A stretch of DNA of 64,000 nucleotides from Rhynchopus euleeides (Eukaryota > Euglenozoa > Diplonemea > Diplonemida > Diplonemidae). The stretch covers positions 248,001-312,000 of the forward strand of contig OY723258.1 of the NCBI GenBank assembly GCA_963210315.1, read 5' to 3'. Shown here one piece after another: positions 9,512 through 22,207 of this stretch; within the stretch, counting starts at the first letter, position 1, and every line of letters starts with the position of its first letter. The translations under genes were made by a program, and so were the position numbers. Under the pieces are notes generated by a model. That model did no database searches. It was given only the letters and a program-made list of their open reading frames with translations, and was not told the DNA's origin.

Positions 9512-11165
9512 CAAATACAAGGGTATACTCTTCTATTCACCGTGCCAGCTTACGTAATTCAGGGTTCTCAAAAAATTGTTTTTTAGCTGAAAAGTAGTCT
9601 AGTATGCAAATACAAGAGTATATACTCTTGTATTTGCATACTAGAAATGTGGCCTCCGGGTGGGCCCTCATGGGGCAGCGGCGCCGAAGAGACAATACGA
9701 GCGTCCTCTTGGCCTTTCCCACCCAGAGGTGACTCCCACCCGACCGTGACAACTCCAGACAGGAGGCCCACTGGCCTGGGGGAGGTCATTGGAAGTACAA
9801 AATATGATGAAAACCCCACAAAAGTTCTTCAAAAGTTTAGTATGCAAATACAAGAGTATACTCTTGTATTTGCTCGGTGAACTTTTTAAAATCGCGATTT
9901 CTCAGGCAGGGTATAAGATAGACTTTTTTTCTGGCGCCGTTTTCCGGTTTTTCTGGTTTTGAAAATTTTTCGCGCGCGCCTTCGGCGCGCGCGACCCGCG
10001 CAAACCCTCCCAGAATCTGAGAGGGCCCAGTGCCTGCGCGCGTCCTGTCGTACTGAGGCTGCTTGGTGGGGCAGGCGCAGCAGCTGCTTTGAAAGTTTGG
10101 ACTCTCGGCCAAAAAACCGGTCTGGTGCAATGTTTTTACGCAGGGGGGTCTGGGGGGCGGAGCCCCCCAGCCGCCGGAGGCCACGGTAGTGAACATCTGT
10201 TCCCTACAGTCTGGATTCGCTTGTAAGTAGGAAGGCTTCACTGTATCGCAGCCCGGCCAGCAGGAGATCACTGGTCCTTGAGGGTTCAACCTTCAGGGTG
10301 GAGGAGGACGTGGGAGCGACCACTCGTGACAGGTGTGCGTTGTGGGTGGAGTGGATGCACGGCAGACCTTGTCATGGCCAAAGGGTCCACGAGATCTCCG
10401 CCACGTAGAGCCTAGACGAGAGTTTTCGAGGAGATGGGCACCTAGCTGTGACGACAGGCAACAAACAAATCTCATCTGTTAGTTGCCCCCAATAGGCTTG
10501 GCGACCTTCAAGACTGCTTGAAAGTCGTTCGTGTTCTCGTCTCAGCCCTCCAGACAAGCAGATCTGTCTCGAGTTGGTGGGCTGTCGCCATGTATTCGAT
10601 GGCACCGAGTGACGCTGCACAGAGGCAGACGACACGGTGAACTCCAGCGGAGGTTACCCTACCTCCGCTGGAGTACACCGTGTCTCCCATGAGTCTCAAC
10701 TAGCGGGAGTCTGAGCGTAAACTAGCTGGAAAATAGACTCCCGTCTCCAGTACAGACTGCAGTCTTAGACTCCCTCTTAGACATGGTGGCTGGAGTCCAC
10801 CATGTGTGCACCTTCAAAACAGAAGAGACCTGCATGACGAGGGCATCACCACCCACCGGGCCACCCGCTAGGTCCATTTTTTCTTCTCCGCTTCTCTGCC
10901 TTCTTTGGACTATTTGGGCTCTGTGCGGATCACGATGGGGTCACTTTCTATTTTTTTATGGCGTTTTTTCTGACTGTTTTACTGTCCCAAAGTCACAAAA
11001 AAAACCGCCAAAAATGAGACCGACCTTTTTTTTTCCAGAAAACCGGGAACCGGGAAACCCTGGTTTTGAAAACCGGAAAACCAGACCTATCTTATCCCCT
11101 GATTTCTGGAGTACTCTTGTATTAGCATATACCCTTGCATTTGCATATACTCTTGTATTTGCCCC
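9512..11165. repeat. Compound inverted-repeat element built on CAAATACAAGAGTATA
   Basis: Starts GCAAATACAAGGGTATAC after a G-run and ends with TATACTCTTGTATTTGC followed by CCCC. The same 16-bp motif recurs in both orientations, including a palindrome of about 44 bp at 9600-9645, another at 9838-9878, and three half-copies at 11109-11161. Inside the motifs, inverted subterminal blocks rich in CCGGTTTTCTGG face each other (about 9910-9965 and 11030-11100). The middle holds a perfect TTCG-loop GC hairpin near 9970-9991 and a 54-nt hairpin at 10631-10684. It is probably a non-autonomous foldback element, possibly several nested ones. No coding frame is convincing. Confidence 0.65.
10631..10684. 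repeat. 54-nt near-perfect hairpin
   Basis: Two arms of about 24 nt (GACACGGTGAACTCCAGCGG... and its complement) flank a short TTACCCT-type loop. It lies in the centre of the surrounding inverted-repeat element. Function unknown. Confidence 0.7.
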
Positions 11166-13810
11166 GTAAGTAACGCAAAGTTTTGGCAGCCTTTTTTTCG
11201 CCAGACTGCCGCGTCTCGATGCCTGCGTGGCTCGCGTATCCCGAATCAACCGCCTGCGGCCTTCTGTCTGGAAGAAAGTCTTGCTGGCCTAAGGCTGATC
11301 CCCTTAGGTTCCATTGATCCTGGCTCACACCTGATGAGGCGCACCAGGGGAGGTTGCAGTGTGTTAGCGCCGAAACACAGCAAGCACCGGGAGACCACCA
11401 CGTGGCGTCTGCATCTGACGAGCTTGCTCTGATTTTGCTTCAGGATTGTAGCATCCGGCGACACGTTGTCAATCATTACGGCCTTCTGTGAAGAGCGGTG
11501 ATGACTCACACTCAGTGCTTGTCTGTCCCTTGCCCCACTTGCACAGAGCGGGGATAAGGCAGTGGTGGCTTTCGCATGCGTGTGTGGTGATCGTGATTTC
11601 AAGTAACCCTGGGTAACCCTGTGGATCTGTGCCCACTCCCCCACCTCTATGTTCCAGCGGGTGCGTGTGTGTGTGTGAAGAAACAGAGAGGCGAAGGACT
11701 CCGGGGAAACAGGTCCTTCGGCTCCGGAGAGCCGTTTTGTTTGCTCCAGCCCGGGCGAAGGGCATGGCGCCACAGCGAACGACCACCAAGAGCAACCGTG
11801 GTATGTGGTGTGAGAGACAACGGATGGTAGAGAGGAGGGGGGGGGGGCAACGAAGCATGCATCATTCGTGGAATTGATCCGCGTGCGCCCAGAGTGAGAC
11901 ACAGAGGCGGGGGGGGGGTCCATAATGGTGCCCGTATTCAATGAAAAAAACACACTGGATGCCAGAGATCCGTGGCCCTGCCACGGCAGGGCACGCCTGT
12001 GCCGTGGCAATTTCACGAAAGTCACGAACGGTAGGGTTGAGGACACGCATGCAACTCCAGCAAACAACCGACAGGCCTGTGCGGCGCGGGTGTGAATTAT
12101 GCGGAGAGAAAAGAAGTCATGATGCAGCCGAGGGGCTTCAACCAAACTACCCATCGGGGTGGGGGCGGGGGGGGGCGTACGTGTTGTATAACACTGGCTC
12201 GTTGGGTTTTGTGCTGGCCGTAGTTTCAACCACTGCCGACCTGGTGTGGTCAAAGAATGAAGACCATCCAGTTGGAACACCCGGTGGGTAAAAAAAAAGA
12301 TAAGGCTGTTGTTTGTGCGCCAAATCCGGAAAAGAGAAGAAAGCCGCCCAGCCTGTTGGTGGGGTAATAAACATGCGGAAGAGAAAGCGTGATTTTCAAA
12401 ACTAGAGCTAGTGTTTTGGGCACCTTTATTCTGTGGAGGCACAGAGAGATCCTCGGTTTCCTCTCCTGCACCACACACACGCCACTGCCAACACAGCGAA
12501 GTGTCTTTCAACGATCCGAACAATTTTTCGGTGTTCACAGCTTCCCCCCCCCCGGTGAGAGGGTGAGCTGCAGCTTCGGGATTCTTTGACATGTTGTTCC
12601 GGACACCCGCCAACCTACGTGTAAGACAGCCAGCGTGTGGCACACAAAATCAACCTTGGCACGCAATCAGGAGCCGGCGGACGTAATGTGCTTTCTTTGT
12701 GCAACACACCTTCCGAGCGGGTGTAATTTTTGACGCGGTTCCATGCCGCCTTCGGAGATACATATATTTTCGTCTCTCTGGGACTCGTCAGAAGAAGAGC
12801 AATCAACTGCGCAGAGTTGAACACTCTCTCCCTCCCAAATGCAAGTCGTGCCGGAGGCCTGGGTGAGGATGGGGTCCTCTCACGGCCTGTGCTGTGGCCG
12901 CCAGGCCGTGTGGGGACACAATCAAGAAGTAAAGAGGGGGGGGGGGGGGCCGTGCTGGGCGCAGGTGGCTGACACTGTGTGCCCCCTCCCCCCCCCCCCC
13001 CCCACACGCCAGATACACATAAACGTCAGTATGGAGGGGGGGAGGAATGGCTCCTCGCAGCCCTCCATGCGGGGAGAGGGAAAAAAGAGGGGGTGAAGGG
13101 GGTGGGATGGCACCTTTCGCTGCGGTGCTGGGAAACGGCGGGTGTTTTTTTTGGCGGCTTTCCCCCCTATGTATGATCGGTGGAAAAAAAAACCGCCGTA
13201 AAATTGCCGAAAACGTGCCGAGAGCGAAGTGGCCATGCCTCCCCCCGCACAGAGAGAGAGAAAATAGAAAGACAACTCAGATTTTTCGCCGGAAAAACCC
13301 CGCCTGGATTTTTTCGGTAAAAACCTGATCTGAGGAGCGCTTCTGAACATGCCACAGGACCCTATCAAGCACGGAAGCGCAATGGAGGGTCACGGCATCG
13401 CTCAGGAATTGGGTGGGGTGTGTACGGGGTTTGGGGGCCCCGAAATGTGTGCTTTGAGATCAGAGTTTTGTGCAGTGAGGCGAGCGTACCTCCAGGGATC
13501 GGGTATACTACTGGCCACACAGGCCCCATGACCACACCACACCGCTCTCCACCGGGCCCGCCCAGAGGTGGGGTGGTGTCGTTTGTGTGCAGTGTGCCTG
13601 CCCAGGAGCCGAGATCGTCAGGGGGGGGACATGTGGGTTGGGAGATGGAAGGCTGTTCAGCAGCAAGAGAGGCGGAGGGGCAGTGACGGGGAGGGAGGGG
13701 GGGGGGTACGGATTGTCGAAAGTGAATGGAAAAAAAAGACAAGGCGCTGTTGGTGCGCCAAAAGAACCGCCCCCCCCCCACCCACTCCCACCCACCCACC
13801 CACCCCCCCC
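11166..13810. other. Long intergenic stretch, no gene seen
   Basis: Open frames up to 465 codons exist (11246-12643, minus) but lack domain signatures and start at non-ATG codons; composition explains them. G-runs lie near 11839-11846 and 12936-12949 and a C-run near 12988-13003. Confidence 0.45.
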
Positions 13811-13812
13811 TA

Positions 13813-15347
13813 GGGCGGGTCGAAAGCCTGTCCCAAAATGGGGTTTTTCGACATAGCAGCCGCGGCCCTCTATTTGACCTTCTGACCCCCCAGAACCCAC
13901 CATACCCCGGTTTTTGGGCCCTAGGAGTCCGATTTTCGGGCTCCCGAGCCCCGGAAAGTCGATTTTTGATGATGTCAAAATTTTGTTCCCTATACTGCAC
14001 CTCAGGGTCACGCACGGGTTCGCCAGTCCACTATCAGCCCATGTGCAGGCCCACTTTCTCGACCTCCTCCACCCCTTCCTCCCCTGCGTCCTCAAGACCC
14101 TCCATAGGTGCCAATCCTGCATCTTTCGACCCTCTTCCCACTCCAGCGTCGCACCAAACTGTTGAATGCGGGCAGCCACCATCTCCTTCTCTGTATACAC
14201 TGCCAGATCATGCAAAGATGCATACTGATGCAGAGTGGGAACCGTCATCAACTTGCACAGTGTGCGGTGCTTGGCTGCAAGGGACAGGCGGCACAACTGG
14301 CCACTGCTCCGACACTGAGATGCTGGTCTGGCCAACGAACTCTTTGTAAGTTGAAAGGTCTCCTCTGTCGGGAGGGGGGTTTGCGAACCAACCCTCACGA
14401 CTTGCTCATGGCTTGCTGAGCAGGGCGTGCAATGACTTTCTGATTATTCAGGACGTGCATTCGAAGCCCGCGCACTTCTTCTGTGAAATGGTTGTTGCGA
14501 GAGTTGCACTGTGTGATTCCTTGATCCCCTTCCTCGCCTCAGCGTACGGAGGACGCTTGAATGTCCCGAGCATATCCTTCGCAGCGTCTTTAGCCAGTTC
14601 CGCGCACTCGTCATTTACATAAGGCGCGTGCAGCATAAATACCCGGACACTGTTCTGAGACCAGGTCCCACAGGACCCTGGTCTTGAGCGCCAGAAGAGA
14701 ACCTTGATGATAAGCTCGGGCTCTGCGTTGCAGCTGGGTACTCGCTGCGCTCTTCCACCTCCCTTGACTGTCTGCATCCACAGGAGAAATGCTTCGCAGA
14801 TAACGGCAGCAGTGGCAAGTGTTTAGTCGGGACAGTTTACCTGCCTTGCATTCTAAGAGAGCATTCTCATGAGGGCATCAACACTAATGCATCACTGTCG
14901 GCTATGATGACATCCTCCCTGTTCCTGGCAGCTCCGAGTTCAATAGCAGGCCACCCAACGACTGTGTCAGATGGCAGTATTCGATGGCATCTTCTCACTG
15001 TCCGAATCGTTGGGATACGACGTTGTTTGTGGCGCGGATGAGCGGTTGCATCAGAAAATCACAGCCGCAGGATGGTGTGCGCTCGGACGTCCCAGGATGA
15101 GAGTGTTTTACTATCTGCCCGTGGCAGGCGTCCGTGCCATGACCCGGAGGTGCAGTATAGGGAACGGAAAAATTGACATCATCAAAAATCGACTTTCCGG
15201 GGCTCGGGAGCCCGAAAATCGGACTCCTAGGGCCCAAAAACCGGGGTATGGTGGGTTCTGGGGGGTCAGAAGGTCAAATAGAGGGCCGCGGCTGCTATGT
15301 CGAAAAACACCATTTTGGGACAAAAAAACGGGGCTTTCGACCCCCCC
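13813..15347. mobile_element. TIR element, TCGAAAG-type (family 3)
   Basis: A 1535-bp element with inverted repeats of about 200 bp (13813-14013 and 15140-15347). Ends are TA|GGGCGGGTCGAAAG and CTTTCGACCCCCCC|TA, with TA at 13811-13812 and 15348-15349. C-runs lie immediately outside both TAs. The interior (about 14014-15140) has no recognisable transposase. End structure matches families 2 and 4 although the sequences differ. Confidence 0.8.
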
Positions 15348-15349
15348 TA

Positions 15350-17188
15350 CCCCCCCCCCCCGGAGGAAGGAAACGGCAAAAAAACACAATCTCCCTACAC
15401 CCTCCAGCAACGGGGAGCAGGGAGCGGAGGGAGAAGGAGGTATGAAGCAGAAGACAGGTGCACACACTGAGGACATATCATCTGAAACAACCAAATCATT
15501 ATGACCGGATGACTTGTAGGACCGTAAGGGGGGAGGGTGGGATGGGATCGGGGGGGGTGTGGGGACCATCAGGTTAATAATGGGCCCAGCGGGTGTTGCG
15601 GACGTCCGCACATTCCCCCCAGCTTTGGTTTTTTATATGTTTGTGAGCGGGCTGGCGCCGCCCCGCACGTTGTTTGGCGTACAGCACATCCGGAGAATAA
15701 ATATCCTGGAGACACTGAGAGTGCCCAGAATCTGAGTCTCTCTTCACGAAAGCAGCCTTGGGTGGGACACCTGGAGGGGACGTTACTTTTGAGAGAGGTT
15801 GTGATGAGGCACACCCCTCAGCCTGTGCGGAGGCGAGATCTGTGTATCTTCTGTGCAGCAGGCAAAAAAAATCAAACTCTCCGATCTCCACACCGCCTTT
15901 TTGTTTTTTTGCAGACAATGCTGCTCATTTTTCTCTATTCCCTCCTTCATTGCATGAGGTGGCAATATCCAATCATGCACACGGGGGAGATGTGATGGGG
16001 AGGGGCGGGGCAGGTGATGCCGAGAAAAGAAGGCTTTGGTGGATCGCTCCATCAAGCGGGTTCTCAGCGCAGAAGCGGGTTGGGCACAAAGGGGAGGGGG
16101 GTTCCGACTTGAGGGCATTCCTGGTGCCATTTCAGCTAAGGCAAGCTGAAAAATGGCAAATGGTTGCCGGAATACTAACGGGTGGTGAAGCCCCCCCTGG
16201 GGGAAAGGAGGCCACCCCTCAGTTTTCCCCACTCAGTCCTCCCTGGTTGCGAAGGGTTCCCCCTAAAGAAAACAGCGGCAATGTTGAGTGGTTTTTCGCT
16301 CAGAGCAAAGTGAAACGGCAAAAAAGAGAGCGCGCATTTTTTGGTGCAGCCCACCACTTTGTTTGCATGTTGTGTGTACAGAACACACCCGAAAAGAGAC
16401 TCCCCAAAAAAAAAATAAGGCTGCTGAAACAAAACAGTGCCCCCCCTCCGACAAACCATCTGCTGGGGGACAGGGGGATGAAGCTACTTTGTGAAATTCA
16501 CCGCAATCGGTGGCGGCCGGTTCTGTCGGAATTTGCTGTGCCCGCTGTCGATGCTCTCATTGCCGTTGAGGCTGCCGTTGTCCCAAGTCTGGTGATCTCT
16601 GCAGGGCGGGTGTGTGTGTGTGTGACAGTGGACATCACATCGGACACTTGCCTTCTTCCGGGTGTGGGTGTACCTGGCTTGTGCCAGATCTGCACCTTGC
16701 ACAATATCCACTGTCACCGATATCACAACTCCAGCAATAAAAAAAGACCCACGTGTGTGGCATGCCAGCTGCTCTGAAGGACAGCGGCATCACAGGCATA
16801 CTTCGTTGTTTCCTTCGTGGTTGCTGTCCGATCTGATGACGCACCACACCCCATCCTCACCGAGGCGCGCCTCTCAACCCCACGCCCAACCCGCTAGGCT
16901 CCGTCAGCGAACGTCAGCGAAGCGTCTATAACCACTTTCCCCCAACACACCCACCACCCCCCCTCTACGCAAGGACTGCAGCCCCGGGTGGCTATACAGC
17001 ACCTGGTGTGCTGGAGAACACCTAAGAGCGAGGCACGTCTAATAAGGAAGCTGGGCTCCGAGCTGGGCCACTCCTGCACTCTCCAAGCCGAGATTGGGAG
17101 GCAGGCGGGGGCGGCGGGGCGCAAGGAGACGTGCGTAGCAGCAGGCGCTTGGGTGGGCTGCGGTGTGGGTGTGGGGGGGGGGGGGGGG
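15350..17188. other. Intergenic, no gene seen
   Basis: Begins with a C-run and ends in a run of about 16 G next to the next element. Long minus- and plus-strand frames lack domains. A (TG)n stretch lies near 16611-16625. Confidence 0.5.
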
Positions 17189-17190
17189 TA

Positions 17191-18347
17191 GGGGGGGTCA
17201 AATGCCACCCTTTTACGTGGACAAACACGATTTTTCAAAAAACCGGCGCAGAGGCCCCAAAGCCCCCGTAAACCCTCCAAACCCCCCCAGATCGGTCCGG
17301 AAACCCATCGAACCCCACTTTTCCACCATTCCGGGCACCTCAGGTGCCCGAATTGGGGTACCTAAATTTTGTGCCACCGTTTGGTACCGTACAGTGCCAC
17401 TGTGTGGGAGGTTGGAAAAGAAAATGCCCCAACACACCACATCTGAGGGTTGCAATGCATGTTGCTTGCCAACCACGTCATCCGGTGGGTGTCAGGCGCT
17501 ATGTAGGTGGCATTAGCCAGGTCTTCGATGTGTTCTGGCTTGTATATATACCTCCCTGCCACCATGCACCGGGAGGCTGCCTGTAGGTACGGAACAGTCC
17601 AGATGGTCGTGTGATTCCTGTGCAGCAGTGCTCCACAACCGGGATGTGTTGACAACGACTGTTGCAACACGAGCTGTACATTCCGGGAACACATGAAGTG
17701 CGCTGTCGTGGTACCCATTGTGCCAGAATTGGTAGTTGCTGCGGTCTACTTTGCCTGGCCCAAGAGCACTGGTACTGAACGGTGCAATATGCGTGGCGAG
17801 GTGAATACAACGGAAGCGCGCAAAGTCAATACAGCTCTCGGATGGCGGGTGGTGGTGCCACTAGTGTGTGACGTTCACTCGAGGATACAACGCATCACAA
17901 TGAATCAGCAACCGTGGACCGAGTACAATACGCTCTCTGTGGCTGGTGTGGGGGACAAAGGCAGTGCCTGTGCCGCAGGCAGGGAGGTATATATACAAGC
18001 CAGAACACATCGAAGACCTGGCTAATGCCACCTACATAGCGCCTGACACCCACCGGATGACGTGGTTGGCAAGCAACATGCATTGCAACCCTCAGATGTG
18101 GTGTGTTGGGGCATTTTCTTTTCCAACCTCCCACACAGTGGCACTGTACGGTACCAAACGGTGGCACAAAATTTAGGTACCCCAATTCGGGCACCTGAGG
18201 TGCCCGGAATGGTGGAAAAGTGGGGTTCGATGGGTTTCCGGACCGATCTGGGGGGGTTTGGAGGGTTTACGGGGGCTTTGGGGCCTCTGCGCCGGTTTTT
18301 TGAAAAATCGTGTTTGTCCACGTAAAAGGGTGGCATTTGACCCCCCC
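17191..18347. mobile_element. TIR element, TCAAATG-type (family 2), copy 2
   Basis: A 1157-bp copy of the element at 7908-9054, inverted as a whole and almost identical, which implies recent movement. Ends are TA|GGGGGGGTCAAATG and CATTTGACCCCCCC|TA. The TAs at 17189-17190 and 18348-18349 are bordered by G-runs on both outer sides. The inverted arms cover about 17191-17558 and 17985-18347. Confidence 0.85.
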
Positions 18348-18349
18348 TA

Positions 18350-18661
18350 GGGGGGGGGGGGGGCGGGGCGCAAGGAGACGTGCGTAGCAGCAGGCGCTTG
18401 GGTGGGCTGCGGGGAGGTGTGGGTGTGGGTCGGTGGCTGCCTCTGCGGCAGCCACCAACACCGAAGGGGAGGGGCGGGGCGGGGTGGCGGGGGGAAGGGA
18501 AGGTGTGCCCACTCCAGCAGGGGGGGGGGACTCAGGTGATCTGCGAGGGGGTGGGTGGGTGAGTGTTGCTGTGGGATGAAGAGTGGATATCACAGGTGGG
18601 GGGAAGAGCAGGTGGCTCGGTGTGATTGACTTCCTTTATTTTGTGTGCTGGTTCGTTATCT

Positions 18662-18692
<31 letters not shown>

Positions 18693-19102
18693 GGGGGGCA
18701 TGGATGAAAACATGCGCTGCCAACAGTGCCACTCATAGATCTTGGTTGAACGAACAGGTGTTGGAATCAGGGCCTGGGCTCATTATCTCGACCTTTGTTT
18801 GTGTAATCATCGGGGCACGCCACGCCAACACATCCCCCCACCGCCATGCCGCAAAGCCTGCCTCATAGATCTTGGTTGTAATGAACGTGGGTGTTGGAAT
18901 CACGCGGCACAAGGCCGCTCTCATAAGATCTCGACATGCACGATGTAATCATCAGCTTCGGGAACACCGACACCTGCCCTACATCGCAAGGCTCCGCCAA
19001 GGTGCGAGGGTAGGAGGGATAGGGGTATGAGGGCACGGGGCACACGCCTGCTGCTTGCATGTCTTTTCTGTGTATCAGGGGGCACTCCCATGTCTGCTTT
19101 AC
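18350..19102. repeat. Spacer with a short degenerate tandem duplication
   Basis: Contains a G-run near 18676-18698 and two diverged copies of a roughly 70-128 bp segment, each starting CATAGATCTTGGTT (18736 and 18864) and ending near ATCTCGAC. No gene can be supported. Confidence 0.45.
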
Positions 19103-19357
19103 CCCTTTAAGGACCAGGGGGGGGTCGATTACTTTTCCGTTTTTGGTGACTTTTCTCTGAGACCTGGACCACCTACCCCTGATTTTTTTGCAGTTCGAAA
19201 AGTAGGTATTCCGGGGTATTTTGAACAACGGAATCCACGATCGCAAGAAATTTTGAAAAAGGCCGAGTAGAAAATTATTTAAATGGCACTCCTTTGTGCA
19301 CCCCCCAAAAAGGCCCATTTCCCCCCGAAAATCGGGGTGTCGCATGTTTTCCCTGAA

Positions 19358-19580
19358 AAAAAATGTCACTCCAGTACAGCCGCTCTTTACTCGTATTTTG
19401 TTTGTGATGCGTTGACGCTTCCACACACAAAACCTCAACTCCTGTGATGGGGGAGGCTAGTGGTGTGCGGAGCACGTTTGGCTGTGGTGAAGTGACATTT
19501 TCTGCTCACAAGTGTGCGTAAAAAATGTCACTCCAGTACAGCCGCTCTTTACTCGTATTTTGTTTGTGATGCGTTGACGC
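19358..19580. repeat. Element 2 terminal B-A-B split direct repeats
   Basis: Two identical copies of a segment of about 45 bp beginning ATGTCACTCCAGTACAG precede GCGTTGACGC cores at 19409 and 19571. Between them lies the A segment (19419-19523), repeated at 31637-31742. A-rich stretches mark each A/B boundary. Confidence 0.85.
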
Positions 19581-19645
19581 TTCCACTCAGGACCCTCATC
19601 CGGAGGGACGTGGCCGTCCCTGGTCTCTCGGGACGGCCGCGGAAG

Positions 19646-21241
19646 TTACGCGCCGGGTATCGGGCGTGTCTCCAGGAAAGCCGGGTCTGCCGCTTGCTTA
19701 CCCCGGGTGTATTCGTCAGCTCTCTGGTCCTGGGAAGCCACCCACTGCGGTCGGAGCCGCATCCTATTCTTCCGGGCGATGGTGAAGATCTCCTGCAACA
19801 CCAGGTTGCCGCGGAAGTTGGAGCAGTGGCCCCTGCGCATCGAGAACACAAGGGGGAGGTTGTCGATGTAGCATGTCACGGTCATGTCTGTATACCTCTG
19901 AGCCAGTCGCAGGCCTTGCCAGACGGCGTGTGCCTCCTTTAGGAAAATGTGCGCCCCCTCGTCCGCTCCGCGGAACGTTCCCTGTGCGACTGTCTCCCCC
20001 TCTGGCCTGACTAGAATGGCGGCCCACTCGCGCGATGATGCATCTGTCCATAGCGATACCACGGAGGGGGGGTCAGTCGCGGCCCGCCAGTCGTTCTCTG
20101 CGATGAAGCGCATACGGTCCACAGTCTCACGCTGCACCGAGGTGGGTACTGTGCATACTGCATCCCACGTACCCCCTTCCGCGTGTGCCCGCTTCGCCAC
20201 TCGTCGGATGAATGAAAGGGCTGCCGGCATGTAGCACATTGGGGCGCGCATGACGTAGGACTGCCACACGAGCGCACCGAACACCCGAAACACCCCGCGC
20301 GGCGTCGAGCTCCCCTCGAGCAGTGCCCCCAGCTCGCTGCGCTCGGTGATCTTTCGGATCCAGGCCGGGTCCATCCTGAAAGTGTGCCGTTGCAAGTCGA
20401 ACTCGATGCCGAACACGGAGAAGTGCTGTGTCGGTCTTCCGTGCTGTGGGTCGTCGAAGTTCAGCGCCGCTCGGACTTCCCTGCACCGCCCGAGGAAAGC
20501 AGCGTATTGGTTCGCCACCTCCTCTCGGGTTCGCCCCAGCACCACGAAGTTGTCGATCCAGCAGATCCCCTGGCTGGGCGGGAGCAGCACCCTTGCGCTC
20601 CTGTTCGCGATGAATGGAGAGTGCGACCAGCCCATGCACATGACGGTGAGGAATGTCTTGATGAACTCGTCGCGTTCTCCCCCGACCCAGACTCCAAAAA
20701 AGCGCTGGATTTCCTTCTGCACTGGGAACTGGTAGAACCAGCTCCGCGCGTCCGCCATCACGACCCACTCTGCGAGAGCAATGCGTCGCGTCACCTCGAT
20801 GATGTCGTCCAGGCGCATGTCCGGGGGTCGAACCATGTGCTTGTTGAGCGGCCTGGCGTCGACGATGAAACGTAATCCTCCCGACTTTTTGGACACGGTG
20901 AAAGCCGGGAGGGTGAGGTAGGCGGCAGCATCCGCCTCCTTCAGCACTCCGAAGCCCTCCAGGTCGTCGAGGTGTTGCAGCATGTGTCGGGATACCTTGC
21001 GGTGGCGTCTGAACGCCTCCCTTGCGCCTGGCAGCAGCGCGTTCTCAAACACCCTCGGCTCCCGGATCAGATCTATCACGCCGTCCAACTCCCCTGCCGT
21101 GTCCATCTCCACCAGCCTGTCGAGGTTGAGCCGTGTCTTGCAGATCGGTGCGATGGCTTCACCGTGTGTCCCCGCATCACGCCCCTCCTTTGCCGGCCGC
21201 AGCAGCTTGTCTCCCGCGCACACCGCGAGGTCGCTCTCATA
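19646..21241 (-). CDS. Element 2 reverse transcriptase/RNase H (3' part; interrupted by X)
   Basis: Fragment of a polymerase ORF read from 21241 to the stop at 19646. RT motifs in order: VDARPLNKHM (fingers), motif A ADARSWFYQFP with the catalytic Asp, motif B CMGWSHSP, and motif C WIDNFVVL in place of the usual YxDD. RNase H follows with LWTDASS, EAHAVWQGL, YIDNLP and a final ADEYTRG, giving the D-E-D-D set. The 5' part of the ORF lies beyond the insert, near 28344-28560. The open frame upstream of 21241 belongs to X and is not original. The element could not make this protein intact in its present state. Confidence 0.85.
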   Translation of the reverse strand, partial: YESDLAVCAGDKLLRPAKEGRDAGTHGEAIAPICKTRLNLDRLVEMDTAGELDGVIDLIREPRVFENALLPGAREAFRRHRKVSRHMLQHLDDLEGFGVLKEADAAAYLTLPAFTVSKKSGGLRFIVDARPLNKHMVRPPDMRLDDIIEVTRRIALAEWVVMADARSWFYQFPVQKEIQRFFGVWVGGERDEFIKTFLTVMCMGWSHSPFIANRSARVLLPPSQGICWIDNFVVLGRTREEVANQYAAFLGRCREVRAALNFDDPQHGRPTQHFSVFGIEFDLQRHTFRMDPAWIRKITERSELGALLEGSSTPRGVFRVFGALVWQSYVMRAPMCYMPAALSFIRRVAKRAHAEGGTWDAVCTVPTSVQRETVDRMRFIAENDWRAATDPPSVVSLWTDASSREWAAILVRPEGETVAQGTFRGADEGAHIFLKEAHAVWQGLRLAQRYTDMTVTCYIDNLPLVFSMRRGHCSNFRGNLVLQEIFTIARKNRMRLRPQWVASQDQRADEYTRGKQAADPAFLETRPIPGA

Positions 21242-21985
21242 GGAGGGTGTATGATTTTCCGGATTTTCCTGTTTTTTGGTAAAACACACCCCGTGTGGTA
21301 GAGAAAATACGGCAAGAGTCTCGGTGGGTCGGAAGAGCAGATGGTTCCCGCAACAGCTCCCGGGGAGCGGCGGGTATTTCGCATAGGATGCCGGATGTGT
21401 GAACACGTTTGTGCGGTTTGCCCTGTGTTGTGTGAACATATGTGTATGTGTGTGTGTATGCTCCACCCAACCCGACACATTTTCTGTACTTCAGACAGGT
21501 AAGGTCACTCGACACGCGGGGGGGGGGGGGGGGTTTTGTTGTGTGTTTTTTCTGCCAGCCGACATCACTAGCGCCAGCGAGAAAAAACAAACGCGTGACG
21601 AGTGACGGGTTGAGGTGGAAGCGATCAATGCAAAAATCATCTGAAAGGAAGACTCGAGAGACTGCTGCTGTATTTTCCCGATTTTCCGAAAAATTTGCCA
21701 CTGGTTGACACAAGGGCGAATTTCGAGAAAAATCCGAAAATCAGGAAAAATCAGGTTTTTTTCGGATTTCCGGGATGGTCACCATACACCCTCCGGAAAA
21801 AAATCCGAAATTTTTGGGTCGAAAAAAATTTTTTTTTTCTGACCCGAAAATCTGTGTCTGCGGACTGCCACACTGTGAAAAATCGGAAAATTTCCGAAAA
21901 AAGTCGAAAATTTTGGCCTTTCCTGGCCTATGTGGTCCCAAAGGGCCCGGGTTGCCCGGATTTTCACCCAAAAACACCCCAAAAA

Positions 21986-22200
21986 GTGTCACTGCGCTTT
22001 GTTCGGCACTTTTTGCTTTGGTTTCTTTTTTGCGTTGACGCTTCCACACTCACACTCCTGCTGATGATGGTGTCGTGAGTGAGGAGCACAAGGGCACGAA
22101 CAAGCACGCGACACTTTCCGCCCACATCGAAGTGTGCTGAAAAAGTGTCACTGCGCTTTGTTCGGCACTTTTTGCTTTGGTTTCTTTTTTGCGTTGACGC
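21986..22200. repeat. Element 1 terminal B-A-B split direct repeats
   Basis: Two copies of GTGTCACTGCGCTTTG... flank the A segment. Each B copy ends in GCGTTGACGCTTCCACAC. The RT stop codon (22210-22208) sits directly next to the second core. Confidence 0.85.
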
Positions 22201-22207
22201 TTCCACA

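Noticed and set aside
11246..12643. 465-codon minus-strand frame
   Set aside because: Non-ATG start, no domain, biased composition and no repeat or neighbour context; open frames of this length are common here by GC content.
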